Part shown: positions 55,916-63,483 of the stretch, in pieces | How the letters are laid out: every line of letters begins with the position of its first letter | Numbering within the stretch: the first letter of the stretch is position 1 | IMG/VR virus record: IMGVR_UViG_3300050013_000165 | Location: 1-64,000 of that record | Length of the DNA: 64,000 nt | Source of the DNA: a virus | Direction: 5' to 3' (one strand) | Position numbers and translations under genes: made by a program | The notes under the pieces: model-generated | Seen by the model: the letters and a program-made list of their open reading frames with translations, nothing else | Databases searched by the model: none | Told to the model about the DNA's origin: nothing

Positions 55916-56659
55916 ATGACAATCAGAACGTGTGCTCTGTGCCCAGCACAGAAAGCTCCATACAAACATCCAGAAGACCCTGAGCTTCGTATCTGTCAGG
56001 CGTGCAAGCGTCGATTAGAACGACAAGCTCGGGGTCTTTTGCTGCCAGGACCAAAGCCTGATCCAACACGACCAAGGTCACGATATGGAACACAACGGGA
56101 AGGAAGCCCAAATCGAATATCACGTCGTCAATTTGCGACTGAAACTCGCTGTGCCAACAATCACCTGTTTACCAATGAGAGCACGTATTGGCGCAAAGAC
56201 CCAAATGATGGAGTAGAGCGTCGAATCTGCCGAATTTGTTTGCGAGCAGCACAGCGCAAATCAAAAGGGCTTCCAGCAATTCCAGATGACACTCCGTTTG
56301 GACCACGCAATAAAGACAAGACGCATTGTCCACAAAATCATGAGTACACGCCAGAGAACACTTACACCTATAAGAGCGGTCTTCGTCGATGCCGAAAATG
56401 TATGCGAGCGCAGCAAATACGACACGATTATGGGATTGAGCCGGAGCAGTTTGACTTTTTTATCGAGAAGCAAGGAAATGCTTGTGCGATTTGTGAGCGG
56501 TCGTTTGAGGTGGAAACACCGCACGTTGACCACGATCACGCTGACGGGCATGTACGAGGCATTCTCTGTCGTCCTTGTAACTCGGGCCTCGGGTTCTTTG
56601 AGGATTCCCTGACGATGCTCAGGCGGGCCGTTCGCTACTTGGATAGGATTTCAGCATGA
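55916..56659 (+). CDS. endonuclease VII-type HNH endonuclease with zinc knuckles, 247 aa
   Basis: Three or four zinc-binding parts (RTCALCPAQKAPYKHPED with RICQACKRRLER; TRCANNHLFTNESTYWRKDP with RICRICLRAAQRK; THCPQNHEYTPENTYTYKSG with RCRKCMRAQQ), then the nuclease core YGIEPEQFDFFIEKQGNACA, HVDHDHADGHVRGILCRPCN. The C-terminal SGLGFFEDSLTMLRRAVRYL is usual. It is longer than its relatives here because of the repeats. It starts immediately behind a hairpin and is the endonuclease of the capsid-gene cassette. Confidence 0.9.
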   Translation: MTIRTCALCPAQKAPYKHPEDPELRICQACKRRLERQARGLLLPGPKPDPTRPRSRYGTQREGSPNRISRRQFATETRCANNHLFTNESTYWRKDPNDGVERRICRICLRAAQRKSKGLPAIPDDTPFGPRNKDKTHCPQNHEYTPENTYTYKSGLRRCRKCMRAQQIRHDYGIEPEQFDFFIEKQGNACAICERSFEVETPHVDHDHADGHVRGILCRPCNSGLGFFEDSLTMLRRAVRYLDRISA

Positions 56660-57078
56660 GCAGGATTTCACCGCAGGCTCAACGACTAAAGGACGCCGCC
56701 GCCAATGTCACCGGCCACCCAAAAAGCTTTTTTACGGTTCGCACCGAGAAGAACCGTTATGGCGAATACGGTGATGCTCATCTCGATTTGAACATCCGAA
56801 ATATCGTTCGAAAAGGAAATGGGCTGACGCATAGAGATGTTCACGAGAATCTTGCGGATCACGCCGATGATCTTGCAAAGCAAGGCTTGACCGTGAATGT
56901 GATTCACTCTTTGGACGGTCGCCGGAGCACCCATGTCTCGTCTACTCACAACCCTCGGCAAGAGGTGGCGGAATATCAAAATGGCAAGTGGAACACCCGT
57001 TCTCTGTTTCACGACCGTCGTCAATTGAGCGCCCAGGAACTTCGAACACTTCAAAAGCCGGATTCGGAGTGGAACTAA
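56656..57078 (+). CDS. hypothetical protein inside the capsid-gene cassette, 140 aa
   Basis: Not recognised. ATGA overlap with the HNH gene. Basic, mixed α/β, with FFTVRTEKNRYGEYGDAHLD, LTVNVIHSLDGRRSTHVSS and FHDRRQLSAQELRTL. Its stop TAA overlaps the capsid relic by one base. It is thus part of the inserted unit, perhaps an accessory or cargo gene. Confidence 0.65.
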   Translation: MSRISPQAQRLKDAAANVTGHPKSFFTVRTEKNRYGEYGDAHLDLNIRNIVRKGNGLTHRDVHENLADHADDLAKQGLTVNVIHSLDGRRSTHVSSTHNPRQEVAEYQNGKWNTRSLFHDRRQLSAQELRTLQKPDSEWN

Positions 57079-57113
57079 CCGACTGGTCGGTGGTTGTGGC
57101 GAATACGAACTAA
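57078..57113 (+). repeat. relic of the original capsid gene end (TDWSVVVANTN-stop)
   Basis: ACC GAC TGG TCG GTG GTT GTG GCG AAT ACG AAC TAA here; the capsid gene ends ACA GAT TGG TCG GTC GTG ATC GCA AAT ACC AAC TAG. Ten of eleven residues agree, with synonymous third-base changes in six codons. The true capsid terminator follows 30 bases later. This is the strongest of the duplicated ends. Confidence 0.9.
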
Positions 57114-57142
57114 CGTCTCCAATCGAGACGTCTGCAAGGCTG

Positions 57143-57168
57143 AGGCCCGCCCTTCGGGGCGGGTCTTT
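57143..57168 (+). terminator. intrinsic terminator, probably original to the capsid gene
   Basis: AGGCCCGCCC and GGGCGGGTCT form a 10-pair stem with a TTCG loop, then TTT. It lies 30 bases behind the capsid relic, where the original capsid gene would have ended. Confidence 0.85.
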
Positions 57169-57169
57169 G

Positions 57170-57370
57170 CTATTCGAGGGCTTCTGTAATGAGGAAGCTC
57201 ACTCGTTCGTCGTCGCGCCATCGCACATAGAGATCGACCATTTCGTCAATCGCTTCCCACGTTGTGACGAATCCACAACGGGCGGCTTCTCGGGCAGCGG
57301 AATTGCGCAGACGAACACGCACCTCATCGTTGCTGATTGTCGTCCAGTACGGAACGAATCCGCCGAGCAT
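57170..57370 (-). CDS. hypothetical protein, 66 aa
   Basis: Not recognised. Helical, basic and acidic residues balanced (EVRVRLRNSAAREAARCGF; EAIDEMVDLYVRWRDDER). Ends against the terminator of the plus-strand transcript. It is the only minus-strand gene among the structural genes apart from the HNH-AP2 gene. Confidence 0.55.
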   Translation of the reverse strand: MLGGFVPYWTTISNDEVRVRLRNSAAREAARCGFVTTWEAIDEMVDLYVRWRDDERVSFLITEALE

Positions 57371-57469
57371 TAGAGCAGCCTAACTGACGTGAAGTGGGAT
57401 TAGGCCGCATGGCAAGCTCTTTCTCATTGGGAACCCGGGACTAACCATGTCCCAAAAAGGAGAATTCAA

Positions 57470-58048
57470 ATGGCGCAGCCAAAAGGTAATCGAGGTCCAG
57501 ACCGGGCGAGTGCGGGAAGCCGTCGCTCTGCTCGTTCCCCCGGCGACATGACCGGGCGAGTAAAGGACCAACAGGCGAAGGCAGCCAAGGCTGATCTTGA
57601 AGAGCGCGGAGCAGAACTCACAATGATGAACTCAGCGCAGGCCGACGACGAAGAGCACGGTGTCTTCGACGGCCAGTCCGGTGACCGTGTTGATTTGCGT
57701 GATGCACAAAACCGTCACGTTGTAATCGATGACGAAGGCGATGACGATGAGAGCTTCCGATTCGCTCCTCAATTTGCCGAGGAAGAGCCCACTTTGACTG
57801 GTAAGGAAAGCGCCGAAACGCTTGCGCCAATCATCGCCGCCCGACGACAGCACGCAGCGCCTCCGGCGCACGCAGTTCGTTCGTCGATGGCAACCATTCG
57901 CGTCGATCAAGACATCGAGGATATGACCTACGGAGTCGTGAACGGCCGACCAAATAACTTCACACTCCGTGAGGGGTTGAAGTATCGATTGCCGCTTCCC
58001 GTGGCCGAGCATTTGAACGATCTCGGGTTGGTTCGCCAATGGTTCTAA
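57470..58048 (+). CDS. phage structural-region protein, 192 aa
   Basis: AAAGGAG precedes the ATG. The first half is basic and disordered, the middle very acidic (DDEGDDDESFRFAPQF). The end NFTLREGLKYRLPLPVAEHL, NDLGLV is a motif seen in many phage proteins encoded between capsid and tail genes. Its function is unknown; perhaps head completion. Confidence 0.7.
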   Translation: MAQPKGNRGPDRASAGSRRSARSPGDMTGRVKDQQAKAAKADLEERGAELTMMNSAQADDEEHGVFDGQSGDRVDLRDAQNRHVVIDDEGDDDESFRFAPQFAEEEPTLTGKESAETLAPIIAARRQHAAPPAHAVRSSMATIRVDQDIEDMTYGVVNGRPNNFTLREGLKYRLPLPVAEHLNDLGLVRQWF

Positions 58049-58061
58049 CGAGGAGAACACT

Positions 58062-58370
58062 ATGCCGTCCGTCCAACAGACGTTGGTCCCCAATCAGTTC
58101 TTTCGGTACACCATTACCGATGCAATTTGTCGCGGGGTCACTGTTTATCAAGTAGCCAACGTTGCAGAATGTTGGGCGACGGCAAATGGGCAGGACCCCG
58201 TTGTGCCCTCCGGTGGTGTTGAAGTGACCGATGGTCAAACGACTCTTTCGGGAGTTCTCGGATTGGCGGGTGCACGGGTCCTGCATCCTCCGTATCCGGC
58301 GGGCCAACCTGTTCAACCAAACATTCGAATTCTCTCGCAAGGATCGCCAACAATCGTAATCGAGTGGTGA
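58062..58370 (+). CDS. hypothetical structural protein, 102 aa
   Basis: Not recognised. CGAGGAG precedes the ATG. β-rich and low in charge (QQTLVPNQFFRYTITDAI; NIRILSQGSPTIVIEW), consistent with a small virion or decoration protein. Confidence 0.6.
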   Translation: MPSVQQTLVPNQFFRYTITDAICRGVTVYQVANVAECWATANGQDPVVPSGGVEVTDGQTTLSGVLGLAGARVLHPPYPAGQPVQPNIRILSQGSPTIVIEW

Positions 58371-58374
58371 TCAA

Positions 58375-59214
58375 ATGGCGCTCGATAACCTAGTCAACCT
58401 TGCTTATTCGCTTGTAACTGGCGCACCGTCGCCGCCAACGTCGGGAACGGCGTGCACGGTTCAAGCGGGCATCACCTGGCCGACCGGCAACTTCGACATG
58501 TTGTTCTGGCCTCCCGGTGACATCCCTCTGCTTTCGAACGCAGAGATTTGTCGTTGTTCGGCGGTTGGCAACACAATCACGATGACTCGCGGTGCATATG
58601 GCACTACCGAGCAAGCCATCGCCATTGGTTGGCAGTGTGCTCAGGTCATTACGGCCGATCTCTTCACCGAGATTGTGGCTTTGATTAACGCCACTGTGAC
58701 GAGCTTCAATACTCGAACTGGTGCCGTGACCCTTGCTGCGGCAGACATCGAGGGGTTGTTCACCGCTGCGGGTCAGTTGTTTGTTGGAACTGGTTCAGGA
58801 ACTGGTTCGCTCCTTGCCGGTGGAGCAACTGGCACATTCCTTGGCGCTAATACCGGCGGGGCTCCCACTTGGAAGGCCGTCACGAGCAGTGTTGCTGCTA
58901 CGGCAAGTGAGGTTGAGTGCACCACCACCGGGGCTACTCAAATTGTCACCTATACGCCAAGCGGTGACGGAAACTTTCACATCAGTGTTTACTTTCGAGT
59001 CGTCACGGCAACGACCGTTGTCACCATTACGGTGACTTGGACAGACGCCACTGGTTCGCAAACAATGACGTTGATAAATGCTGTTTCGTGTGCAACTGGT
59101 TCGTACTCACTCACCGATTTCATGATCAACGCAGAAGCAGATGCGATAACCGTTTCAATGACCGCTGGAACCTCAAATCAGGTCTACGGTTCCGCTTCGA
59201 TACTCGTGGGTTAG
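58375..59214 (+). CDS. probable virion protein, fibre- or decoration-like, 279 aa
   Basis: Thr/Ala/Gly-rich, low-charge sequence with many short repeats (FNTRTGAVTLAAADIEGLFT; FVGTGSGTGSLLAGGATGTF; TVVTITVTWTDATGSQTMTL). The run 'SFNTRTGAVTL' is typical of phage fibre-like proteins. The C-terminal β-sandwich look suggests a surface protein. Confidence 0.7.
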   Translation: MALDNLVNLAYSLVTGAPSPPTSGTACTVQAGITWPTGNFDMLFWPPGDIPLLSNAEICRCSAVGNTITMTRGAYGTTEQAIAIGWQCAQVITADLFTEIVALINATVTSFNTRTGAVTLAAADIEGLFTAAGQLFVGTGSGTGSLLAGGATGTFLGANTGGAPTWKAVTSSVAATASEVECTTTGATQIVTYTPSGDGNFHISVYFRVVTATTVVTITVTWTDATGSQTMTLINAVSCATGSYSLTDFMINAEADAITVSMTAGTSNQVYGSASILVG

Positions 59215-59225
59215 GAAGAATAAAA

Positions 59226-60080
59226 ATGGATACAAGGGGCGCAATCGATCTCGACGAAGAATTTCTTGGTCGTAAGTATCACGACAAGAGTTTGATTCGA
59301 CCGGCATTAATTGCTGCTCGTCGAAATATGGGCATGATGGCAACTGCAACTTTGCTCAATGGTGGATTGCAGGGAACAGCACTTACATCGCACGTTGCTC
59401 ACGGTAAGACGTTTAGTTCGGCTTCGGCCGGATTCAATCAAACTGGTTCGCTGTTTTGGGCCGCATCACCAGTGAATGGGGCGGTTTACAACGGCTCCCT
59501 TTACAACAACACCCTTAGTGTTCCATACAACGGATGCCCGATTTTTTTGGCAGGAGCTATTGGTAACAGTCTCACGGCGACGACAATCACGGATACGTTT
59601 AGTAGTAGTTATACGTGGACTTTGATTGATTCTGTTGCAATTGGTGCGGGAATCCAAAACAATTACATATGGATTGGGCAGGGCGGCTCAGGATTATCGG
59701 GAACTGTCGCCATCAATTTTTCCGGTAGCACAGACTGCATGGGATTCGCTGTTCCGATTATTGGATGTTCTCAGGCATCCGGCACCGGAGCCGTTGATGT
59801 GCACGGTCATAACAGCGGAAGTTCGTCAACCGCCTCTGGTCCTTCGTTGACACCATCCGTTGCGGGGGAAGTTGGACTTTGGTTTGCGGCCGCTCTCATG
59901 AACACCGACGCATTTACTAATGGCAATTACAAAAGCGGGGCTATGGCGATGTATGGGCCTTCTGTTGCTGGCATTTTAGAGACTGCTTGTGCGCTGCCAA
60001 CGTCTGCTCAAAATCCAAGTTGGGGGCTTAACGGATCAAATTATTGGGGCACGATGGGTGCAATTTTCAAGGGCGCATGA
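59226..60080 (+). CDS. probable virion protein, 284 aa
   Basis: AGGAAG precedes ATG 59226. Gly/Ser/Thr/Asn-rich and β-rich (GSLYNNTLSVPYNGCPIFLA; YIWIGQGGSGLSGTVAINFS; GAVDVHGHNSGSSSTASGP). A type of protein often found on phage heads or fibres, with repeated aromatic-glycine strands. No family is assigned. Confidence 0.7.
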   Translation: MDTRGAIDLDEEFLGRKYHDKSLIRPALIAARRNMGMMATATLLNGGLQGTALTSHVAHGKTFSSASAGFNQTGSLFWAASPVNGAVYNGSLYNNTLSVPYNGCPIFLAGAIGNSLTATTITDTFSSSYTWTLIDSVAIGAGIQNNYIWIGQGGSGLSGTVAINFSGSTDCMGFAVPIIGCSQASGTGAVDVHGHNSGSSSTASGPSLTPSVAGEVGLWFAAALMNTDAFTNGNYKSGAMAMYGPSVAGILETACALPTSAQNPSWGLNGSNYWGTMGAIFKGA

Positions 60081-60084
60081 GCTT

Positions 60085-60231
60085 GTGACTACCATCGGAC
60101 GTCAATCATTACAACTCGTTGTGCAACCGGCACTCGTCGGAGATCAAGAAAATCTCGGCTTAGTTGTACAACCGGCAATGAAGCCGGATCAGGAATCACT
60201 TGACTTAACAGTGCAGCCCGCTCTTCAATAG
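60085..60231 (+). CDS. micropeptide with three VQPA(L/M) repeats, 48 aa
   Basis: GTG 60085 gives MTTIGRQSLQLVVQPALVGD, then QENLGLVVQPAMKPDQESLD and LTVQPALQ. The unit L-x-L-x-V-Q-P-A-(L/M) with a D-Q-E-(N/S)-L spacer occurs three times. It may be a small virion or assembly peptide with repeated β-strands. Confidence 0.55.
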   Translation: MTTIGRQSLQLVVQPALVGDQENLGLVVQPAMKPDQESLDLTVQPALQ

Positions 60232-60241
60232 GATTTCTTCC

Positions 60242-61276
60242 ATGTCCACAGCGTCAATCACATTGAGAACTCGGTTCGAGATTCAGGACACCGGCATGCC
60301 TTTCGCGTGCGCTGTGGTGCTCGATGGCGTCTCGACTGTTTACGATTTGCCGGTTGAGTCAATTTCTTCGACGGCGACGCCTCCGACCGTAATCATTGAT
60401 GGCGCTGTTGTTCCGGCCAATCAAGCGACACCGGCTTACACATTTGATTACAAGCACGGGATCATCGTCTTTCCGACACCCCCACAACCGCAAGGTGGAT
60501 CGCTTCAAGTATCCGGTATTACCTACGACTACTTCATTGATGCGGAAGTCTCCCAAGCCGTAACCGACGCATTCAACTTGCACGTTGCTGACGAAGAACC
60601 GTTGCCGGTAATCGACCCGGTCTCCGGCGAACTGGGGATCAACTCGAACAATCAATATCTCGTGTCCCTTATGGCGGCTGTCGAGCTGCTTTGGTTTCGC
60701 GCAACGGATGCTTCGAAGGACATTGACATTCATACGCCCGAGGGAGTCTCGCTTCCTCGTGCGCAGCGTTATCGTCAAATCCTTCAACAAATTCAGGGAT
60801 TGCAGCAACAGTACAAAGACTTGTGTGCCGCACTCGGTGTCGGTATCTGGCGCATTCAAATCCTCAATCAGCGCCGAGTTAGTTACACGACAAACCGCCT
60901 CATCCCGATCTTTCGAGAGCAGAATTACAACGAGCCCTATACCGGGTTCTTTCCGACCACGGGGTTGGTTGGAGCACTTATTACGATCAATGGCAAATAC
61001 TTCAATAGAACAACTCAGGTCACCTTTGGTGGTGTTCCGGCACTCACGTCCGTGCCGTATCCATACTCGACTCCGTTGGTCGCCGGACAGTTCTCTGTCG
61101 TCAACGATGGGCAACTTCAGGTAGCTGTTCCTGTGGGAGCCATGACGGGCCAAATCGGGGTTGTCACGCCCTATGGCGTTGTGCTTTCGACGGCGCAGTT
61201 CGTTGTGGGGCAACCTGCTCCGTTCGTTGACTATGGACCAGAGCTGGTCCCGATCCCAATTCCTCCTGGTCATTGA
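60242..61276 (+). CDS. virion protein with C-terminal IPT/TIG-like domain, 344 aa
   Basis: The C-terminal third (TGLVGALITINGKYFNRTTQ, VTFGGVPA and DGQLQVAVPVGAMTGQIGVV, then TPYGVVLS) is the IPT/TIG immunoglobulin-like pattern. The N-terminal half is a β-rich domain followed by a coiled-coil-like helix (RYRQILQQIQGLQQQYKDL). A tail or fibre role is likely. Confidence 0.75.
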   Translation: MSTASITLRTRFEIQDTGMPFACAVVLDGVSTVYDLPVESISSTATPPTVIIDGAVVPANQATPAYTFDYKHGIIVFPTPPQPQGGSLQVSGITYDYFIDAEVSQAVTDAFNLHVADEEPLPVIDPVSGELGINSNNQYLVSLMAAVELLWFRATDASKDIDIHTPEGVSLPRAQRYRQILQQIQGLQQQYKDLCAALGVGIWRIQILNQRRVSYTTNRLIPIFREQNYNEPYTGFFPTTGLVGALITINGKYFNRTTQVTFGGVPALTSVPYPYSTPLVAGQFSVVNDGQLQVAVPVGAMTGQIGVVTPYGVVLSTAQFVVGQPAPFVDYGPELVPIPIPPGH

Positions 61277-61305
61277 TCGTGAAAAAAGTTCCGGTGGAGC
61301 ACTAA

Positions 61306-61821
61306 ATGCCGAACGCTAATGGTCCTTCAGATCGCCGGTTATGGCGAGAGATTTGGGGAGCGCGTCAAGCCTTCAAGGACTACCAACTCGAAGCTGGTCA
61401 ATGGGTCCAGTGGTTCCGTTTCAACAAGCCGGGGACCACAGCTAATCCGATCTATGACACCGGGCCTCAGCGTGTGTGGTATCCGGCGATCACTCTGCCG
61501 GTAATGCTGGCTGAGCAAACCCGAGCATCGCAGAACTTCGACGACGATGGGTTGTACCTCGTTTCTCGACTGCATTTGATCTTCAGCTACTACGCCTTCT
61601 TTCAAACTACGATGCCGGACCCTGACCCCTACGGACAGGATCACGTCAACGACCGTGTGGGCTTCGATACCACCCTCTTTTCGGTGGATTCGTTCATTCC
61701 TCACGGTCGCGTGGCGGGACAATGGTTGACGGTCTCGTGTGATTTGACTGAGGTCGCTTCCGAGGATTTGGCAGAAGACGTTCCCGCTCCGATGTTCGCT
61801 CCGTATGTGGTTGCCTCCTAA
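61306..61821 (+). CDS. phage head-tail region protein, 171 aa
   Basis: Not recognised by a firm family. Begins PNANGPSDRRLWREIWGARQ, then VWYPAITLPVMLAEQTRAS and HLIFSYYAFFQTTMPDPDP. Position between IPT protein and sheath suggests a neck or tail protein. Convergent with the HNH-AP2 gene, 4 bases overlapping. Confidence 0.65.
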   Translation: MPNANGPSDRRLWREIWGARQAFKDYQLEAGQWVQWFRFNKPGTTANPIYDTGPQRVWYPAITLPVMLAEQTRASQNFDDDGLYLVSRLHLIFSYYAFFQTTMPDPDPYGQDHVNDRVGFDTTLFSVDSFIPHGRVAGQWLTVSCDLTEVASEDLAEDVPAPMFAPYVVAS

Positions 61822-62297
61822 CTTGGAAAATTGAGCTTCGGGAACTCGCTTCCGTAATGCTTGATGGTTTCCCTATCCCTCGCAATTGCTGCTTCTTTTG
61901 GCGTGCCAAAGCCTCCGATATAGGTGTTTTTCTTATTCACTTTGAGCATTGCGATCCACATACCTCGGCGTGAGTCATAGTGGACCCCGATGAACCCTGA
62001 TTTGTTGTCAGACCTGATGTTGTTGTTCAGATTGTTTTGAGTTTTGGTTGCTAGTCGAAGGTTCTTTCGGCGGTTGTCCAATCCGTTGCCGTTGACGTGA
62101 TCTACATCGAACTCGCTTGGGGCTTGCAAGATCAGCCGGTGCATGAGGTGCGGCGATTTTCCGATGTTGCGTCTCGCGTAATACCGTCCTGGTTCGGATT
62201 CAAGTGTGGTCCAGTGCCATTGATTGAGGTAATCAAAATCTTCGTCATCGATCAATGCAAGTTTGCTTCTTGTTAGCTCGATTTGCGCCATTGACAA
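61818..62297 (-). CDS. HNH endonuclease with AP2 domain, 159 aa
   Basis: Typical phage AP2-HNH homing enzyme. HNH part: KLALIDDEDFDYLNQWHWTT, YYARRNIGKSPHLMHRLIL, PSEFDVDHVNGNGLDNRRKN, LRLATKTQN. AP2 part: SGFIGVHYDSRRGMWIAMLK, TYIGGFGTPKEAAIARDRET. It lies opposite to the structural genes it sits among. Confidence 0.92.
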   Translation of the reverse strand: MSMAQIELTRSKLALIDDEDFDYLNQWHWTTLESEPGRYYARRNIGKSPHLMHRLILQAPSEFDVDHVNGNGLDNRRKNLRLATKTQNNLNNNIRSDNKSGFIGVHYDSRRGMWIAMLKVNKKNTYIGGFGTPKEAAIARDRETIKHYGSEFPKLNFPS

Positions 62298-62417
62298 ATC
62301 ATAGTCAGTTAGTGACTTCCATTTCGCTCTCCGCTTTTGGGATCATCGTTTCGACGGATCGCAGTGTCCGTTGAAGTACATGCGAAGTGCAATTGCCTAT
62401 ACGGAGGTGGTGGCGGA

Positions 62418-62822
62418 ATGTTCCGTCTAATCGATAACGCCATTAGCCCCCGTAAGCACTCGTTCGAAACCGCCGTCAAGCGCCTTCCTTCGGCTCACCG
62501 GGAGGCCCAGCACGCTGCGGTCACTCACCTTCACGGGCGTGCGATTGAAGCTCTCGACTCTGCTGGGCTCAGTCAGCACCGGAGAGCCATCGACGTATTC
62601 ACAGATCGACCAGAGCCCTACGTCGGAATCGTTGGCGGCCCGAGTGGTGACGAGATTTCCGATATTGAATTCGGGCGGCCACAACGAACCCTCGACAAAG
62701 AAGGGCGAGAACTCGACAGCGGGGCTCCAAACCCCGTTCTTCGAACCGCCCTGCATCGAGCACGACCAGAGGCTGAGACTGTCTACAACTCGGTCCTTGT
62801 TGATCGATTGGGGCTCGGATGA
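62418..62822 (+). CDS. hypothetical protein, 134 aa
   Basis: Not recognised. GGAGGT lies 9 bases before ATG 62418. Helical, basic N-terminus (RKHSFETAVKRLPSAHREAQ) and a mixed middle (PYVGIVGGPSGDEISDIEFG). ATGA overlap with the next gene. Probably a neck or tail-completion protein. Confidence 0.65.
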   Translation: MFRLIDNAISPRKHSFETAVKRLPSAHREAQHAAVTHLHGRAIEALDSAGLSQHRRAIDVFTDRPEPYVGIVGGPSGDEISDIEFGRPQRTLDKEGRELDSGAPNPVLRTALHRARPEAETVYNSVLVDRLGLG

Positions 62823-63460
62823 CTCTGATTCCTACCCCTCAGACGGGAATGTGGCTGCGGGATGAAGACAACGCCCTGAAGACAAAACTCTCGGGTTTTG
62901 CCGTCTCGAACTACGGCCAAGGAGGTCCTGGCGGCGTTCCGAAAGAGAACATCGCTGTGTACTTCCGCTTCCCTGATCCCGAAGAGCGCACACGCACATT
63001 TCCCCACATCGCCATCGATCTAATCGACGTCGAGTACGACCAGACACGCGCCCACCGAGCCGGTGGCTACATCGTGCAGTATCCGTTGGAAATGGCAACT
63101 CCTCCGGTGGGAACCAACTTGGTCTCGGACGACATGCCTTGGCCCTCGACGCTCGTTTACCAACTGGCTGCATATTCACGTCAGCCGTGGCACGACCGTC
63201 AATTGTCATTGATGCTGTATCAATTTTTCCCCGAGCAGTTTGGGTTTCTCGATATGACTACGTGGGACGGCACTGTCCGTCGCGCCGATCTGCGTGGGGT
63301 TGCTCGACGAGACATCATCGATGCAAATCGCAAGCGAACGTTTAGAAATGTTTTCACGATTGGCGTTTCATCCGAACTTTACCTGTACCAAATCCAAGAC
63401 ATCATGCAAGTTCTTTCGGTTTCCGCTGACGTCGAAGTCAGCATTAACTCACCACTCTAA
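62819..63460 (+). CDS. phage neck/tail protein, 213 aa
   Basis: Begins MTLIPTPQTGMWLRDEDNAL, then ENIAVYFRFPDPEERTRTFP, HIAIDLIDVEYDQTRAHRAG and YQLAAYSRQPWHDRQLSLML. The order fits a protein near the tail sheath of contractile phages, perhaps a tail-terminator-like one, but this is inferred from position. Confidence 0.65.
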   Translation: MTLIPTPQTGMWLRDEDNALKTKLSGFAVSNYGQGGPGGVPKENIAVYFRFPDPEERTRTFPHIAIDLIDVEYDQTRAHRAGGYIVQYPLEMATPPVGTNLVSDDMPWPSTLVYQLAAYSRQPWHDRQLSLMLYQFFPEQFGFLDMTTWDGTVRRADLRGVARRDIIDANRKRTFRNVFTIGVSSELYLYQIQDIMQVLSVSADVEVSINSPL

Positions 63461-63483
63461 GAACGTAAAGGTAAGGAGACGAA

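Noticed and set aside
60359-61273. 304-codon minus-strand frame opposite the IPT-domain gene
   Set aside because: The plus-strand protein has a recognisable IPT domain and a ribosome site; the opposite frame is Arg/Asn-rich noise.
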